Part shown: piece by piece, positions 10,101-20,884 of the stretch
Position numbering within the stretch: position 1 is the stretch's first letter
Layout: the number at the start of each line of letters is the position of its first letter
Assembly: GCF_000730165.1 (NCBI RefSeq)
Contig: NZ_CP022110.1
Location: 2,425,501 to 2,489,500, forward strand
Direction of reading: 5' to 3'
Length of the DNA: 64,000 bases
Source: Nitrospirillum viridazoti CBAmc
Lineage (GTDB): Bacteria > Pseudomonadota > Alphaproteobacteria > Azospirillales > Azospirillaceae
Program-made: the position numbers and the translations under genes
Notes under the pieces: model-generated
Database searches by the model: none
What the model was told of the DNA's origin: nothing
The model's input: only the letters and a program-made list of their open reading frames with translations

Positions 10101-10629
10101 GCACGCCGGCCGGGCTCATCACCGGCATGAAGGCGTGGATGAAGGCGTGGTCCGACTGGTGCGGCAGGGTGGAGGATTTGGAGGCGTGGTCGTCGCCGGC
10201 GATGGCCAGCACGCCGCCATGGCGGCTGGTGCCGGCGAAGTTGGCATGCTTCAGCGCGTCCAGCGAGCGGTCCACGCCGGGGCCCTTGCCGTACCAGATG
10301 CCGAACACGCCATCGACCTTGGCGCCCTTGAACAGGTTGACCTGCTGGCTGCCCCAGACGGCGGTGGCGCCCAGTTCCTCATTCACGCCCGGCTGGAAAT
10401 GGATGTTGTGGCGGGCCAGGTGCTTGCGCGCCTGCCACAGCGCCTGGTCGTAGGCACCCAGGGGGGAGCCGCGATAGCCCGAGATGAAGCCGGCGGTGTT
10501 CAGGCCAGCCGCGCGGTCGCGGTCGCGCATCAGCATGGGCAGGCGCACCAGCGCCTGGGTCCCGGTCATATAGACCCGGCCGTCCCGCAGGACGTACTTG
10601 TCATCAAGGGTAACGGCGGCCAGCGTCAT
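7144..10629 (-). CDS. Indolepyruvate ferredoxin oxidoreductase, fused subunits (1161 aa)
   Basis: Thiamine-diphosphate and iron-sulfur enzyme that oxidatively decarboxylates aryl-pyruvates such as indolepyruvate to acyl-CoA while reducing ferredoxin. The IorA-like and IorB-like parts are fused. The TPP-binding motif lies in NLGDGTYFHSG followed by YKILYNDA. A cysteine cluster (CEGCGDCSAKSSC, then CNKDFSCLKGFC) lies near the middle. The gamma-type domain starts at ILVTGVGGTGVVTIG and includes DMAGLAQKGGAVTSHLRI. A C-terminal region of a few hundred residues typical of the aerobic fused type follows. In Azospirillum-like bacteria this could act in tryptophan or phenylalanine breakdown and so influence auxin precursors; that link is inference. 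The stop codon lies in a 14-bp tandem duplication. Confidence 0.93.
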   Translation of the reverse strand: MTLAAVTLDDKYVLRDGRVYMTGTQALVRLPMLMRDRDRAAGLNTAGFISGYRGSPLGAYDQALWQARKHLARHNIHFQPGVNEELGATAVWGSQQVNLFKGAKVDGVFGIWYGKGPGVDRSLDALKHANFAGTSRHGGVLAIAGDDHASKSSTLPHQSDHAFIHAFMPVMSPAGVQEFLDYGLIGWEMSRYSGCWVGFTALADTIDTSAIVRVPDITSGVVLPADFEMPPGRLNIRLHDTPLIQEDRMIQWKLDAARAFARANRLDKVILGAAKPRLGIVTVGKSYLDVRQALDELGITAEMAADLGIAIFKVAMTWPLEPHGIRDFAESAEELLVVEEKRALIEAQLKEQLYNWDRRPRILGKTDEDGRPLLSEKAELSPTTIALALAGRMAKLGLMVDRVAERVRALEAQLRPTASASTVVRAPFYCSGCPHNTSTHLPEGSRGLAGIGCHYMVTWMGRNTDVFSQMGGEGVHWIGQAPFAGEEHVFANLGDGTYFHSGILAVRASVAAKVNITYKILYNDAVAMTGGQKVDGSLSVHQIARQLEAEGVERIVVVSDDPEKYGLGQGLPAFTTIEHRDDLDRVQREMREIKGVSVLIYEQTCAAEKRRRRKRGTFPDPARRVVVNELVCEGCGDCSAKSSCLSVVPVETEFGRKRQIDQSSCNKDFSCLKGFCPSFVTVEGGSLRKPKPAGSKADSVEALPEPMRRTLDRPWNILVTGVGGTGVVTIGAIVAMAAHLESRGCTVLDMAGLAQKGGAVTSHLRIAERPEDIHATRIAAGGADVVLGCDIVVAANADALTKMAKGRTHAILNTHEAITAAFVTNPDFQMNGGSMVATVAKACGADAVNAVDATRIATGLLGDSIATNLFMLGYAYQKGLVPVSAEALEKAIEMNGAAVKMNTDAFRWGRRAALDQAAVEKIATPKGPAADQPHRRLSQTLDEAIERRAAFLTDYQDAAYADAYRQLVAQVRSVETAKVTGADQLTEAVARTLFKLMAYKDEYEVARLYTQTSFVDQVRQQFQGDYKLVFHLAPPTASHADPATGEMRKRAFGPWMLTAFRLLAACKGLRGTALDIFGRTAERRMERQLIVDFRATVAELLAGLSEDNHALAVEIAELPQKIRGYGHVKEKAYAEVKAKEEALLRDWRTGTPGQSAPLAAE

Positions 10630-11046
10630 AACGCATCTCCCACTCGGGTGAAACTGGTCCCCTGCCTAGCCTTGCGGGCCATCACCCGATGCGGTCGGGC
10701 GGTGGCCTTTACAAGGGACGGTGCCTCGCGGCCTGGGGGTCCGCAGAGTCCGGCGCCGATGTTCCCTCGGCTTACCCCAGCATCTAAGCAGGGATGCATC
10801 CTTCCGAAAATAGGTCATATATGCTGACATATTTCCTGTCGGAAGCACTGCAGCAATCGCGCCGACTCATTCCCGCTGACCGTCATTTGGGTTCTATCCT
10901 TACGCACACCGCCGGCACCCTGCTGCTGGCCACCCCTCAGTGCATCGAACAGCCGTTTTTCCACACCGCGACTCGGGCACCACGCTGGCCTGGCCCGCCC
11001 CCACCCGGTAGTCTGCCGCCAGATTCCCTTCTGAAGAGCCCGCCCC
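10630..11046. other. Divergent intergenic region, oxidoreductase / rppH (417 bp)
   Basis: No convincing gene was found here. The region holds an inverted repeat with 7-bp arms (CTTCCGA at 10801-10807, TCGGAAG at 10839-10845) enclosing AT-rich sequence with the related words GGTCATAT and TGACATAT, a candidate operator for the oxidoreductase. Two GANTC sites (near 10862 and 10970) share the contexts CGACTCATT and CGACTCGGG seen in other leaders of the window. No clear -35/-10 pair was identified. Confidence 0.4.
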
Positions 11047-11523
11047 ATGACGAAGCCGGTCGACCCCAGCACCCTGCCCTACCGCCCCTGTGTCGGCATC
11101 TGCCTGCTGAACGCCCAAGGCCTGGTGTTCGTCGGCCAGCGGCGCGACACCCCCGGCGCCTGGCAGATGCCCCAGGGCGGCATCGACAAGGGCGAGACGG
11201 CGGCGGAAGCCGGCCTGCGCGAGTTGATGGAGGAGATCGGCACCGACCAGGCAACGATCCTGGAGGAAACGGCCGAGTGGCTGCGCTATGACCTGCCGCC
11301 CGAGTTGGTGGGCGTGGCGTGGAAGGGCAAGTACCGCGGCCAGAAGCAGAAATGGCTGGCCTGCCGCTACACCGGCCAGGACAGCGACATCAACCTGGAA
11401 ACCGACCATCCCGAGTTCGACGCCTGGCAATGGGTGCCGCTGGAGCGCACGGTGGACCTGATCGTCCCCTTCAAGCGGGAAATCTACACGCAGGTGGTCG
11501 CCGCCTTCAGGCACTTGATTTGA
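11047..11523 (+). CDS. rppH: RNA pyrophosphohydrolase (Nudix)
   Basis: Nudix hydrolase that removes pyrophosphate from the 5' end of primary transcripts and so triggers mRNA decay. The 158-residue protein contains a complete Nudix box from G45 to G65 (GIDKGETAAEAGLRELMEEI), with the catalytic RELMEEIG. RppH-family features include MPQGGID and YRGQKQKWLACRY. Length and N-terminus (YRPCVGICLLN) fit alphaproteobacterial RppH. It is followed by an intergenic repeat and a strong terminator shared with the convergent diiron-protein gene. Confidence 0.95.
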   Translation: MTKPVDPSTLPYRPCVGICLLNAQGLVFVGQRRDTPGAWQMPQGGIDKGETAAEAGLRELMEEIGTDQATILEETAEWLRYDLPPELVGVAWKGKYRGQKQKWLACRYTGQDSDINLETDHPEFDAWQWVPLERTVDLIVPFKREIYTQVVAAFRHLI

Positions 11524-11528
11524 ATTGC

Positions 11529-11570
11529 CCTCAGGCGCCGGACGCGGGCGTCCGCCCGCTGGGCTTCCTC
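11529..11570 (+). repeat. Partial copy (C) of a dispersed intergenic repeat
   Basis: About 42 bp beginning CCTCAGGCGCCGGACGCGGG and ending GGGCTTCCTC match the first half of the repeat copies at 47819-47903 and (inverted) 37430-37513. It has a 6-bp hairpin GCGGGC/GCCCGC around the loop GTCC at 11544-11559. The other copies have different stem bases but keep pairing around an ATCC loop. Confidence 0.6.
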
Positions 11571-11627
11571 CCTTTTCAGTCCGCTAATGCTCCCCGAAAA
11601 GGTCCGGCGGCTGCAGTCGCAGCCTAC

Positions 11628-11656
11628 AACGGCATGAACGAAAGGCTCATGCCGTT
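11628..11656. repeat. Perfect 10-bp hairpin downstream of rppH
   Basis: AACGGCATGA pairs with TCATGCCGTT around a 9-nt loop. Another small hairpin, GGCTGC-AGTC-GCAGCC, lies just upstream (11609-11624). Both precede the main terminator and may add to termination or protect the mRNA 3' end. Confidence 0.5.
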
Positions 11657-11672
11657 GGCCTGAAACTTCCAA

Positions 11673-11714
11673 AACAAAAACGCCGCCCCGGTCACCCAGG
11701 GCGGCGTTTTTGTT
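11673..11714. terminator. Strong bidirectional intrinsic terminator, rppH / diiron gene
   Basis: A 16-bp stem, AACAAAAACGCCGCCC with GGGCGGCGTTTTTGTT, closes a 10-nt loop. The A-tract before and T-tract after the GC core make it a textbook Rho-independent terminator in both directions, between two convergent genes. Confidence 0.92.
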
Positions 11715-11732
11715 CTCAGCGCGGAAGAGGCG

Positions 11733-12593
11733 TCAGGCGGCCAGCGGGGGCACGCCGGCCTTCTTCATCATGCGCTTGTAAGCGTAGCGCGAGGCGACGT
11801 CGTGCAGCCAGCCTTGGGGCTTCAGGCCGCTGGCCTTGAACACCATGGCGACCATGCGGTCCAGGTGGTGCGGGCGGTAATAGCTGTAGGCCCGGCGCAC
11901 GTAATTGGCGAAGGCCGTCTCGCGGTGATAGGGCGCACCTTCGTCGGCGTTGGCGGCGTGATAGGCGAAGGACAGCTCGTCATCCTCCGTCTCGTTGATG
12001 CGCGAGAGGGAGATGCGCAGGCGGCCGAACTTGCCCAGGCGCTCCTGGGTCAGGTAATCGCCCAGGTAATCGTAGAACAGCTTGTAGTGCCGGAATTCGT
12101 CGGCCGCGATGTGGCGGCAGATCTGCTTCAGCACGGGCTCGTCCGTGGCCTCGGCCAGGGCGGTGTAATAGCTGCTGGTGCCGGTCTCGACGATACAGCG
12201 CGCCACCAGTTCACCGGCGCGGGAACCGCGCACCGACTGGCTGACGTCGATGTCGATCTTGTAGCCCTCGCGGAAACGCGTCACCGCCGCCTGGAAGTTC
12301 CAGCTGGGGTCCACGCGCTCAGCCCAGGCGCCTAGGGCCTCACCATGCTGCACTTCCTCAACGGCCCACTGGCGGGCCGTCCGGCAGAACTCCGTGTTGT
12401 CGGCGAAGACATTGCACAGGTAGTCGGCGTAGCTGTCGCCGTTGTATTCCACCAGGGCGGCGGCCTTGATGAGCTTCAGGATATCGGGGTTGACCTTGGA
12501 CCGGTCCAGCTTGTCCCAAGGCAGGCCGGCAACCGTCCAATGACCGTTGCGGCTTTCCGTAGCCCGAGATTCCGTGCCGTTGACGTCTGCCAT
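11733..12593 (-). CDS. Ferritin-like diiron protein of unknown substrate
   Basis: Predicted four-helix diiron protein of 286 residues. Two metal-binding pairs are visible: E49 (LVEYNGDSY) with E80-x-x-H83 (EEVQHGEA), and E136 (CIVETGTSSYY) with E166-x-x-H169 (DEFRHYKLF). The spacing fits the ferritin/acyl-ACP desaturase/AurF class. The N-terminal 25 residues look unstructured. No precise family was recognised; an oxidase, desaturase or tRNA-hydroxylase role is possible, but the sequence does not decide between them. It is a single gene, convergent with rppH and separated from the ATP synthase operon by a 411-bp gap. Confidence 0.75.
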   Translation of the reverse strand: MADVNGTESRATESRNGHWTVAGLPWDKLDRSKVNPDILKLIKAAALVEYNGDSYADYLCNVFADNTEFCRTARQWAVEEVQHGEALGAWAERVDPSWNFQAAVTRFREGYKIDIDVSQSVRGSRAGELVARCIVETGTSSYYTALAEATDEPVLKQICRHIAADEFRHYKLFYDYLGDYLTQERLGKFGRLRISLSRINETEDDELSFAYHAANADEGAPYHRETAFANYVRRAYSYYRPHHLDRMVAMVFKASGLKPQGWLHDVASRYAYKRMMKKAGVPPLAA

Positions 12594-13004
12594 GCGCGTT
12601 CCGTTCTTCGTGCCCCAGGGCCGGCGCCTTCGCTTCCGGGTGCCGGCATCCGATGACCATTATACGGGCCCGATGCTGCCGCCGTGCCCCCACTGCGACG
12701 ATCGAGCCCCACCCAATTCGAAAAGGTCCGCCCGGAAACAAGAAAGCCGGCGGGCTTTTCATGATGCCCCACCGGCCGGTATGCCACAAATTCGTAACAC
12801 CCGCCAAGCTCGGCACAGCGCCAAGCTAGCACGATGCCGCCGATTGGCAAAATGCCCACCCGCCAAAGGCGGGAACTATTGTGCTAAATCAAGGGACTGA
12901 GCTTACGTCCTAGAGGCCCTGCCGAAGGGCGAAGGGGGCTAGGCACGATGACCTAGCCCCCTTCGGACCTCTGCGATTCGCTCTCAACTTCCCAGGGCCA
13001 GCCC
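12594..13004. other. Intergenic region downstream of atpC (411 bp)
   Basis: No supported gene was seen. Frames through it are short and lack family features. The right part contains the hairpin ending the ATP synthase operon (12930-12965) and a smaller GCCCT/AGGGC hairpin at 12916-12930. The left part is the presumed promoter region of the minus-strand diiron gene, but no clear promoter elements could be assigned. Confidence 0.5.
12930..12965 (-). terminator. Hairpin at the end of the ATP synthase operon
   Basis: A perfect 14-bp stem (CGAAGGGGGCTAGG with CCTAGCCCCCTTCG) closes an 8-nt loop about 40 bp past the atpC stop codon. The exit is not U-rich, so efficiency is uncertain, but position and stability support a terminator. 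Confidence 0.7.
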
Positions 13005-13430
13005 TTAGTGGGCGGCCGGGCCGGTGCTGAGGGCTCCCAGCTTGGCCTGGGCGACCAGCAGCTTGGCCTCCGCGGCGCGCTTCTCGACGTCGTTGGCGGC
13101 GTCGGCCACGTCCTCGGCCAAGTCCTTCACCTGCTGTTCCACCGCCGCGCGGTCCAGGGCCGCAACCTCGACAGCCTCTTCCGCCAGCACGGTGCAGCGC
13201 GTCTCGGTCACCTCGGCGAAACCGCCGGCGACGAAGATACGGTTGCTGATCGTGGTGATGCCATCGAGGTAGATGTCGATGACGCCCGGCTTCAGCGTGG
13301 TGATCAGGGGGGCGTGGCCCGGCAGGGCGCCCAGGTAACCTTCAGTGCCCGGGACGACCACCATGTCGACCGGCTGGGAAACCAGCAGCTTCTCCGGCGA
13401 CACCAGCTCGAATTCAACCTTATCGGCCAT
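13005..13430 (-). CDS. atpC: ATP synthase F1 subunit epsilon
   Basis: Epsilon subunit of the F1 central stalk, which couples rotation to catalysis and can inhibit ATP hydrolysis. The 141-residue protein shows the beta-sandwich signature FELVSPEKLLVSQPVDMVVVP, the GYLGALPGHAPLITTLKPGV segment and a C-terminal helical region ending in Ala-rich sequence. It is the last gene of the minus-strand order atpH-A-G-D-C, 77 bp after atpD. Confidence 0.96.
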   Translation of the reverse strand: MADKVEFELVSPEKLLVSQPVDMVVVPGTEGYLGALPGHAPLITTLKPGVIDIYLDGITTISNRIFVAGGFAEVTETRCTVLAEEAVEVAALDRAAVEQQVKDLAEDVADAANDVEKRAAEAKLLVAQAKLGALSTGPAAH

Positions 13431-13507
13431 GATGGGGCTTCCGTTCAGCGTCTTACGATAAGGGACGGAAAGGGATTCCCCCTTCCGTCCCGGTACTACT
13501 CAGGCGA

Positions 13508-15882
<2,375 letters not shown>

Positions 15883-15954
15883 GCCGTGCCTTCACTTCCT
15901 AGGGAGACTTGGGCGGGCGGCGGCCATGACGGCGCCGCCCGCCGTTTGCGGGGA

Positions 15955-17483
<1,529 letters not shown>

Positions 17484-17484
<1 letters not shown>

Positions 17485-18044
17485 CAGCCCACCCCTTTCA
17501 TGGCGATTTTCAGCTTGGTCAGTTTGGTGCGCACGGAACTGTCGATCATGCGCGATCCGACCTTAACGATCATGCCGCCCAGCAGCGTCGGGTCGACGCT
17601 GGCGGCGACGGAGACTTTGGAGCCCAGGGCCTTCTTGAGCGCGTCGGTCACGGCCGACAGCTGCTCTTCCGTCAGCGGGCGGGCCGAGATGACGGTGGCC
17701 GTCTCTTCGCCGCGGCGCTGGGCCAGCTCGGCAAGGAAGGCGACGATCATGCCGTCGAGGGCGAAAAGCCGGCGGTTCTGGGCGACCAGACCAATAAACT
17801 TGCGCACAAGCTCGGACGTGCCCGCCTGTGACAGCACCGCCTCCATGGCGCGGGCCTGCTCGGCACGCGACAGGACGGGGCTGCGCACAACGCGACGCAG
17901 GTCTGCGCTTTCGGCGAGAACCTGCTTGAGCGACGTCAGGTCCTGCGCGGTTTGGTCCAGCGCCTTCTGCTCGTCGGCAAGGTCGAACAGCGCCGCCGCG
18001 TAGCGGGCCGCCAGTCCGGATACGACTGTGCCTTGGGATGCCAC
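17484..18044 (-). CDS. atpH: ATP synthase F1 subunit delta
   Basis: Peripheral-stalk subunit that joins F1 to the F0 b subunits. The 186-residue protein shows the family start [20 protein letters not shown] and the C-terminal signature [20 protein letters not shown]. It is the first gene of the minus-strand F1 operon, and the likely promoter lies in the 301-bp region upstream. Confidence 0.95.
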
Positions 18045-18345
18045 CTGGAAACCTCGGTTAATCCGCAGACCTGAAGGATTTCAGGGCCTTAGCAATGTGG
18101 GTCCGAACCGGGCAAAAACCACCCCGGCGTCGGGCGTCGTGCACTTAACACAGGATGTCGCAGGGCGCAACTCCATCACTCCATCCAAAGCATACTATCC
18201 CACGGGTGAGCAGCCCGCTTTAAGGCGCCATTAACAGTTGGGGCCGCATAGTCCCCTCAACGCGCCAAAGCCACCCGGCGCACTGACGAAAAGTCCGGAA
18301 CCTTCCGGGCGCCTCCGATCCAGGGTGGCAGAGTGCTGGTGAGTC
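18045..18345. other. Divergent intergenic region, atpH / hypothetical gene (301 bp)
   Basis: Contains no supported gene. It should hold the F1 operon promoter. On the minus strand TTGCGC (about 18167-18172) with TTAAGT 16 bp downstream is a weak sigma70-like pair, too weak to call firmly. The DNA is more AT-rich near 18185-18235 than the flanking genes. Confidence 0.35.
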
Positions 18346-18681
18346 ATGACTGTCGTCCCCTTCTCCTCTGCCCGCTTCACCCCCTTCGATCTGACCGAGT
18401 GGAACAGCGTCGCCCAGCCCAAGCTGGAGCGGGGCCTGTGGGAAACGGTCAGCCGCCACACCGCGCCGGACCATGATCAGCTGATCGTGCGCTTCCCCAA
18501 CCTGGACCGCCCGGTCTTCCGGTTCGAGCGTGATCGCCGCGGCACCTATCGCCTTTACTTCAACGACCGCCGCGGCTGGTACTGCATCGGCACCGGCGAG
18601 AGCGCCGAGGAATGCCTGTCCGTGTGGCGTGGCCGCGTGCCGCGCGCCACGGCCGAGGCCGGCGCGCAAGCGGGCCGCTGA
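18346..18681 (+). CDS. Hypothetical protein, 111 aa
   Basis: I do not recognise a family. The protein has no signal peptide or membrane segment. The central part (DQLIVRFPNLDRPVFRFERD followed by GTYRLYFNDRRGWY) alternates charged and aromatic residues and looks like a compact beta-rich domain. The C-terminus (RATAEAGAQAGR) looks disordered. The ATG at 18346 follows GAGTC-rich sequence with no clear ribosome-binding site. Coding potential is supported by strong third-position GC and by a conserved-looking core. It is divergent from the ATP synthase operon. Confidence 0.65.
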   Translation: MTVVPFSSARFTPFDLTEWNSVAQPKLERGLWETVSRHTAPDHDQLIVRFPNLDRPVFRFERDRRGTYRLYFNDRRGWYCIGTGESAEECLSVWRGRVPRATAEAGAQAGR

Positions 18682-18735
18682 GCGTCCGCCGCTATACTAA
18701 AGAACGAGGGGGCCTTGGGCCCCATCGGAGCCTGA

Positions 18736-18865
18736 GTTGCCTGATGAGAACCCAATTTTAGGTGGCCTGAGGTTTATAAAGTCTTGGAGTCGCGTACCGG
18801 TCGAGTGGCCTAGCGTTGCCTGGAACCAGAGTTGCCTGAACACCGGCTTCAGTAGCGTTGCCTGA
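18736..18865. repeat. Array of short GTTGCCTGA-type direct repeats
   Basis: The word GTTGCCTG(A/G), or its variants GTGGCCTGA and GTGGCCTAG, occurs at 18736, 18762, 18805, 18815, 18831 and 18857. Spacings of exactly 26 bp recur (18736-18762, 18805-18831, 18831-18857). The array fills the gap between two convergent 3' ends and encodes nothing recognisable. Confidence 0.6.
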
Positions 18866-18896
18866 TTTGACGCCAGGGGGCAGACCAGCGCCCCCT

Positions 18897-19913
18897 TCAG
18901 GGCAGACGGGACACGGGGCGGAGCGGCGGCGCCAGCACACGGAAAGGCGCCGCCGTTTCCATATCCACCGGCAGCCGGGCGATGGTATCGCCATCCCCCT
19001 GCACCGGATCGCCAACCGGCCCCTCAATCCGCACCCGCACCGCCGGCACCACGCGGTACCCCGATCCCCCCTTCGCTTCCGTCCAGCGGGCCAGCCGGCC
19101 CGTCACCAGCGCCGCGCCATAGCCCAGCGCCGCCAGCCGCCCGCCCGCCTCGAACAGGCAGACGTGGAAGCCACTTTCGTCCAGCCGGGCGTCGGGCGCG
19201 CAGACGAAGCGGCCACCATAGAAATGACCCTTGGCCACAATGCAGGACGCCGCCTCGTGCTCGCGGACATGGCCGGCCGCGTCCGTCGTGATCACGCGAT
19301 AGCGCGGGCTGGGCCAGCGCGCGATCTGCGCCAGGCTTTCCAGCACATAGGCGCCCTTGCCGATCCGGCGCTTCACCCCGGGATCCACCCCCTCCACCAC
19401 ATGGGCGTCCAGGCCCACGCCGGCCATCATCGTGAACAGGCGGCCGTTGGCGCGCCCGGCATGGATGGTGCGCGGCACCGCGCCCGCCAGGGTGCGCGCG
19501 AGCTCGGCCACGCCGGACGGCAGGTCCAGCTCCGCCGCCAGCACATTGGCCGTGCCCAGGGGGATCAGGCCCAGGGGGGTCAGGCGCGGGCCCGGCGGCG
19601 ACCGGGTCGCCGCCGCCAAAAGGCCATTCACCACCTCGTTGATGGTGCCGTCGCCGCCCGAGGCCACGATGGCGTCGGGGATGCGCCCGTCCGTCAGCGC
19701 GCCGGAGGCGGCCAGGCCGGCTAGGCGCTCGGCGTCGCGCGGACCGGTGGTTTCCACCACCGCCACGTCGGCCCCGCCCTGGCGCAAGGCATCGACCACA
19801 CGCCCCATCAAGCCCCGCCGGCGACGGCCCGCCACAGGATTGTGAATGATCAATAGTCGGCGCGCGGGCGCGGACACAGGTTCCGTGACAGCCAAGTGAA
19901 GGGCGGAAGACAT
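18897..19913 (-). CDS. Diacylglycerol kinase-family lipid kinase
   Basis: Lipid kinase of the DagK/YegS catalytic family, which phosphorylates diacylglycerol or related lipids at the inner membrane. The 338-residue protein starts with the family LLIIHNPVAGRRRRG, has the nucleotide-binding signature VASGGDGTINEVVNG and the GLIPLGTANVLAAEL segment. The C-terminal domain carries GVGLDAHVVEGVDPGVKRR and GHFYGGRFVCAPDARLDE. The ATG at 19913 is preferred; an upstream start at 19970 would add 19 non-conserved residues. It is divergent from the LpxH-like gene, at the left end of an envelope-lipid region. Confidence 0.9.
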   Translation of the reverse strand: MSSALHLAVTEPVSAPARRLLIIHNPVAGRRRRGLMGRVVDALRQGGADVAVVETTGPRDAERLAGLAASGALTDGRIPDAIVASGGDGTINEVVNGLLAAATRSPPGPRLTPLGLIPLGTANVLAAELDLPSGVAELARTLAGAVPRTIHAGRANGRLFTMMAGVGLDAHVVEGVDPGVKRRIGKGAYVLESLAQIARWPSPRYRVITTDAAGHVREHEAASCIVAKGHFYGGRFVCAPDARLDESGFHVCLFEAGGRLAALGYGAALVTGRLARWTEAKGGSGYRVVPAVRVRIEGPVGDPVQGDGDTIARLPVDMETAAPFRVLAPPLRPVSRLP

Positions 19914-20050
19914 ATTTATGAATGCCCCGTGAATATATGGTGAATTCCTTGAACTTTCCTTCATCACCATTTGTCTTGCCCTACATGCTGCGGTATAGCC
20001 CTGTCAACATTACTATTGATTGTCTGCGTGGGTCATCTCGGGGGCGTAGC

Positions 20051-20884
20051 ATGGAGACGGACATGGAGACGGAACACGAGGCCCCGCGGCGGTACCGCAG
20101 CATATGGCTCTCCGATCTGCATCTGGGAACCCGCGGTTGCCAGGCCGACATGCTGCTGGATTTCCTGAAGCACACCGAGTCGGAATACCTGTACCTGGTC
20201 GGCGACATCGTCGACGGGTGGCGCCTGAAAAAGGGCTGGTATTGGCCGCAGGCCCATAACGACGTGGTACAGAAGGTGCTGCGCCGGGTGCGCAAGGGCA
20301 CCAAGGTCTTCCTGATCCCCGGCAACCATGACGAAGTCTTCCGCGACTTCATCGGCCTGCAGTTCGGCGGCGTCACCATCCTGGAGGACGCGGTCCACAC
20401 CACCGCCGACGGCCGCCGCTTCCTGGTGCTGCACGGCGACCTGTTCGACGCGGTGGTGAAGTACGCCAAGTGGCTGGCCTATGTCGGGGACAGCGCCTAC
20501 ACGGTGCTGCTGACCCTGAACACCTGGCTGAACGCCGCCCGCCGCCGCTTCGGCTTCCAGTACTGGTCGCTGTCCGCCTACCTGAAGAACCGCACCAAGA
20601 AAGCGGTGGAGTTCATCGGCAATTACGAGCAGGCGCTGGCGGACGAGGCCAAGCGCCGGCAGGTCGACGGCATCATTTGTGGCCACATCCACCACGCCGA
20701 GATGCGTGACATGGGTGGTGTCCTCTACTGCAACGACGGGGACTGGGTGGAATCGTGTACCGCATTGGTCGAGCACGCCGACGGCACGCTGGAGATCCTT
20801 CATTGGGCGGACGAGGTGCGCAAGCGCGCGGCGGCACGCCAGCCTGGGCAGCCGGGCGGGACGACGCAGAAGGCTGCAGCGTGA
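20051..20884 (+). CDS. LpxH-like metallophosphoesterase (UDP-2,3-diacylglucosamine diphosphatase family)
   Basis: Calcineurin-like phosphoesterase. The motifs are WLSDLHLG, VGDIVDGW, IPGNHDE, LHGDLFD and ICGHIHHAE, which together form the two-metal site. The family contains LpxH, which cleaves UDP-2,3-diacylglucosamine to lipid X in lipid A synthesis. Many alphaproteobacteria use LpxI for that step, so this paralogue may act on another nucleotide lipid. The ATG at 20051 follows a G-rich stretch; the earlier ATG at 19922 would add 43 unconserved residues. Its stop overlaps the GTG start of the glycosyltransferase, indicating an operon. Confidence 0.85.
   Translation: METDMETEHEAPRRYRSIWLSDLHLGTRGCQADMLLDFLKHTESEYLYLVGDIVDGWRLKKGWYWPQAHNDVVQKVLRRVRKGTKVFLIPGNHDEVFRDFIGLQFGGVTILEDAVHTTADGRRFLVLHGDLFDAVVKYAKWLAYVGDSAYTVLLTLNTWLNAARRRFGFQYWSLSAYLKNRTKKAVEFIGNYEQALADEAKRRQVDGIICGHIHHAEMRDMGGVLYCNDGDWVESCTALVEHADGTLEILHWADEVRKRAAARQPGQPGGTTQKAAA

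Noticed and set aside
6745-10827. 1360-codon plus-strand open frame opposite the indolepyruvate oxidoreductase
   Set aside because: Its composition (His/Gln/Gly/Arg-rich, no domain) is that of an antisense shadow in high-GC DNA, while the minus strand encodes a clear enzyme.
18736-18865. CRISPR array
   Set aside because: Repeat words are only 8-9 bp and spacings vary; no cas genes nearby.
18758-19027. Minus-strand 89-codon frame over the GTTGCCTGA repeats
   Set aside because: Overlaps the end of the lipid kinase gene in another frame; explained by repeats and GC bias.
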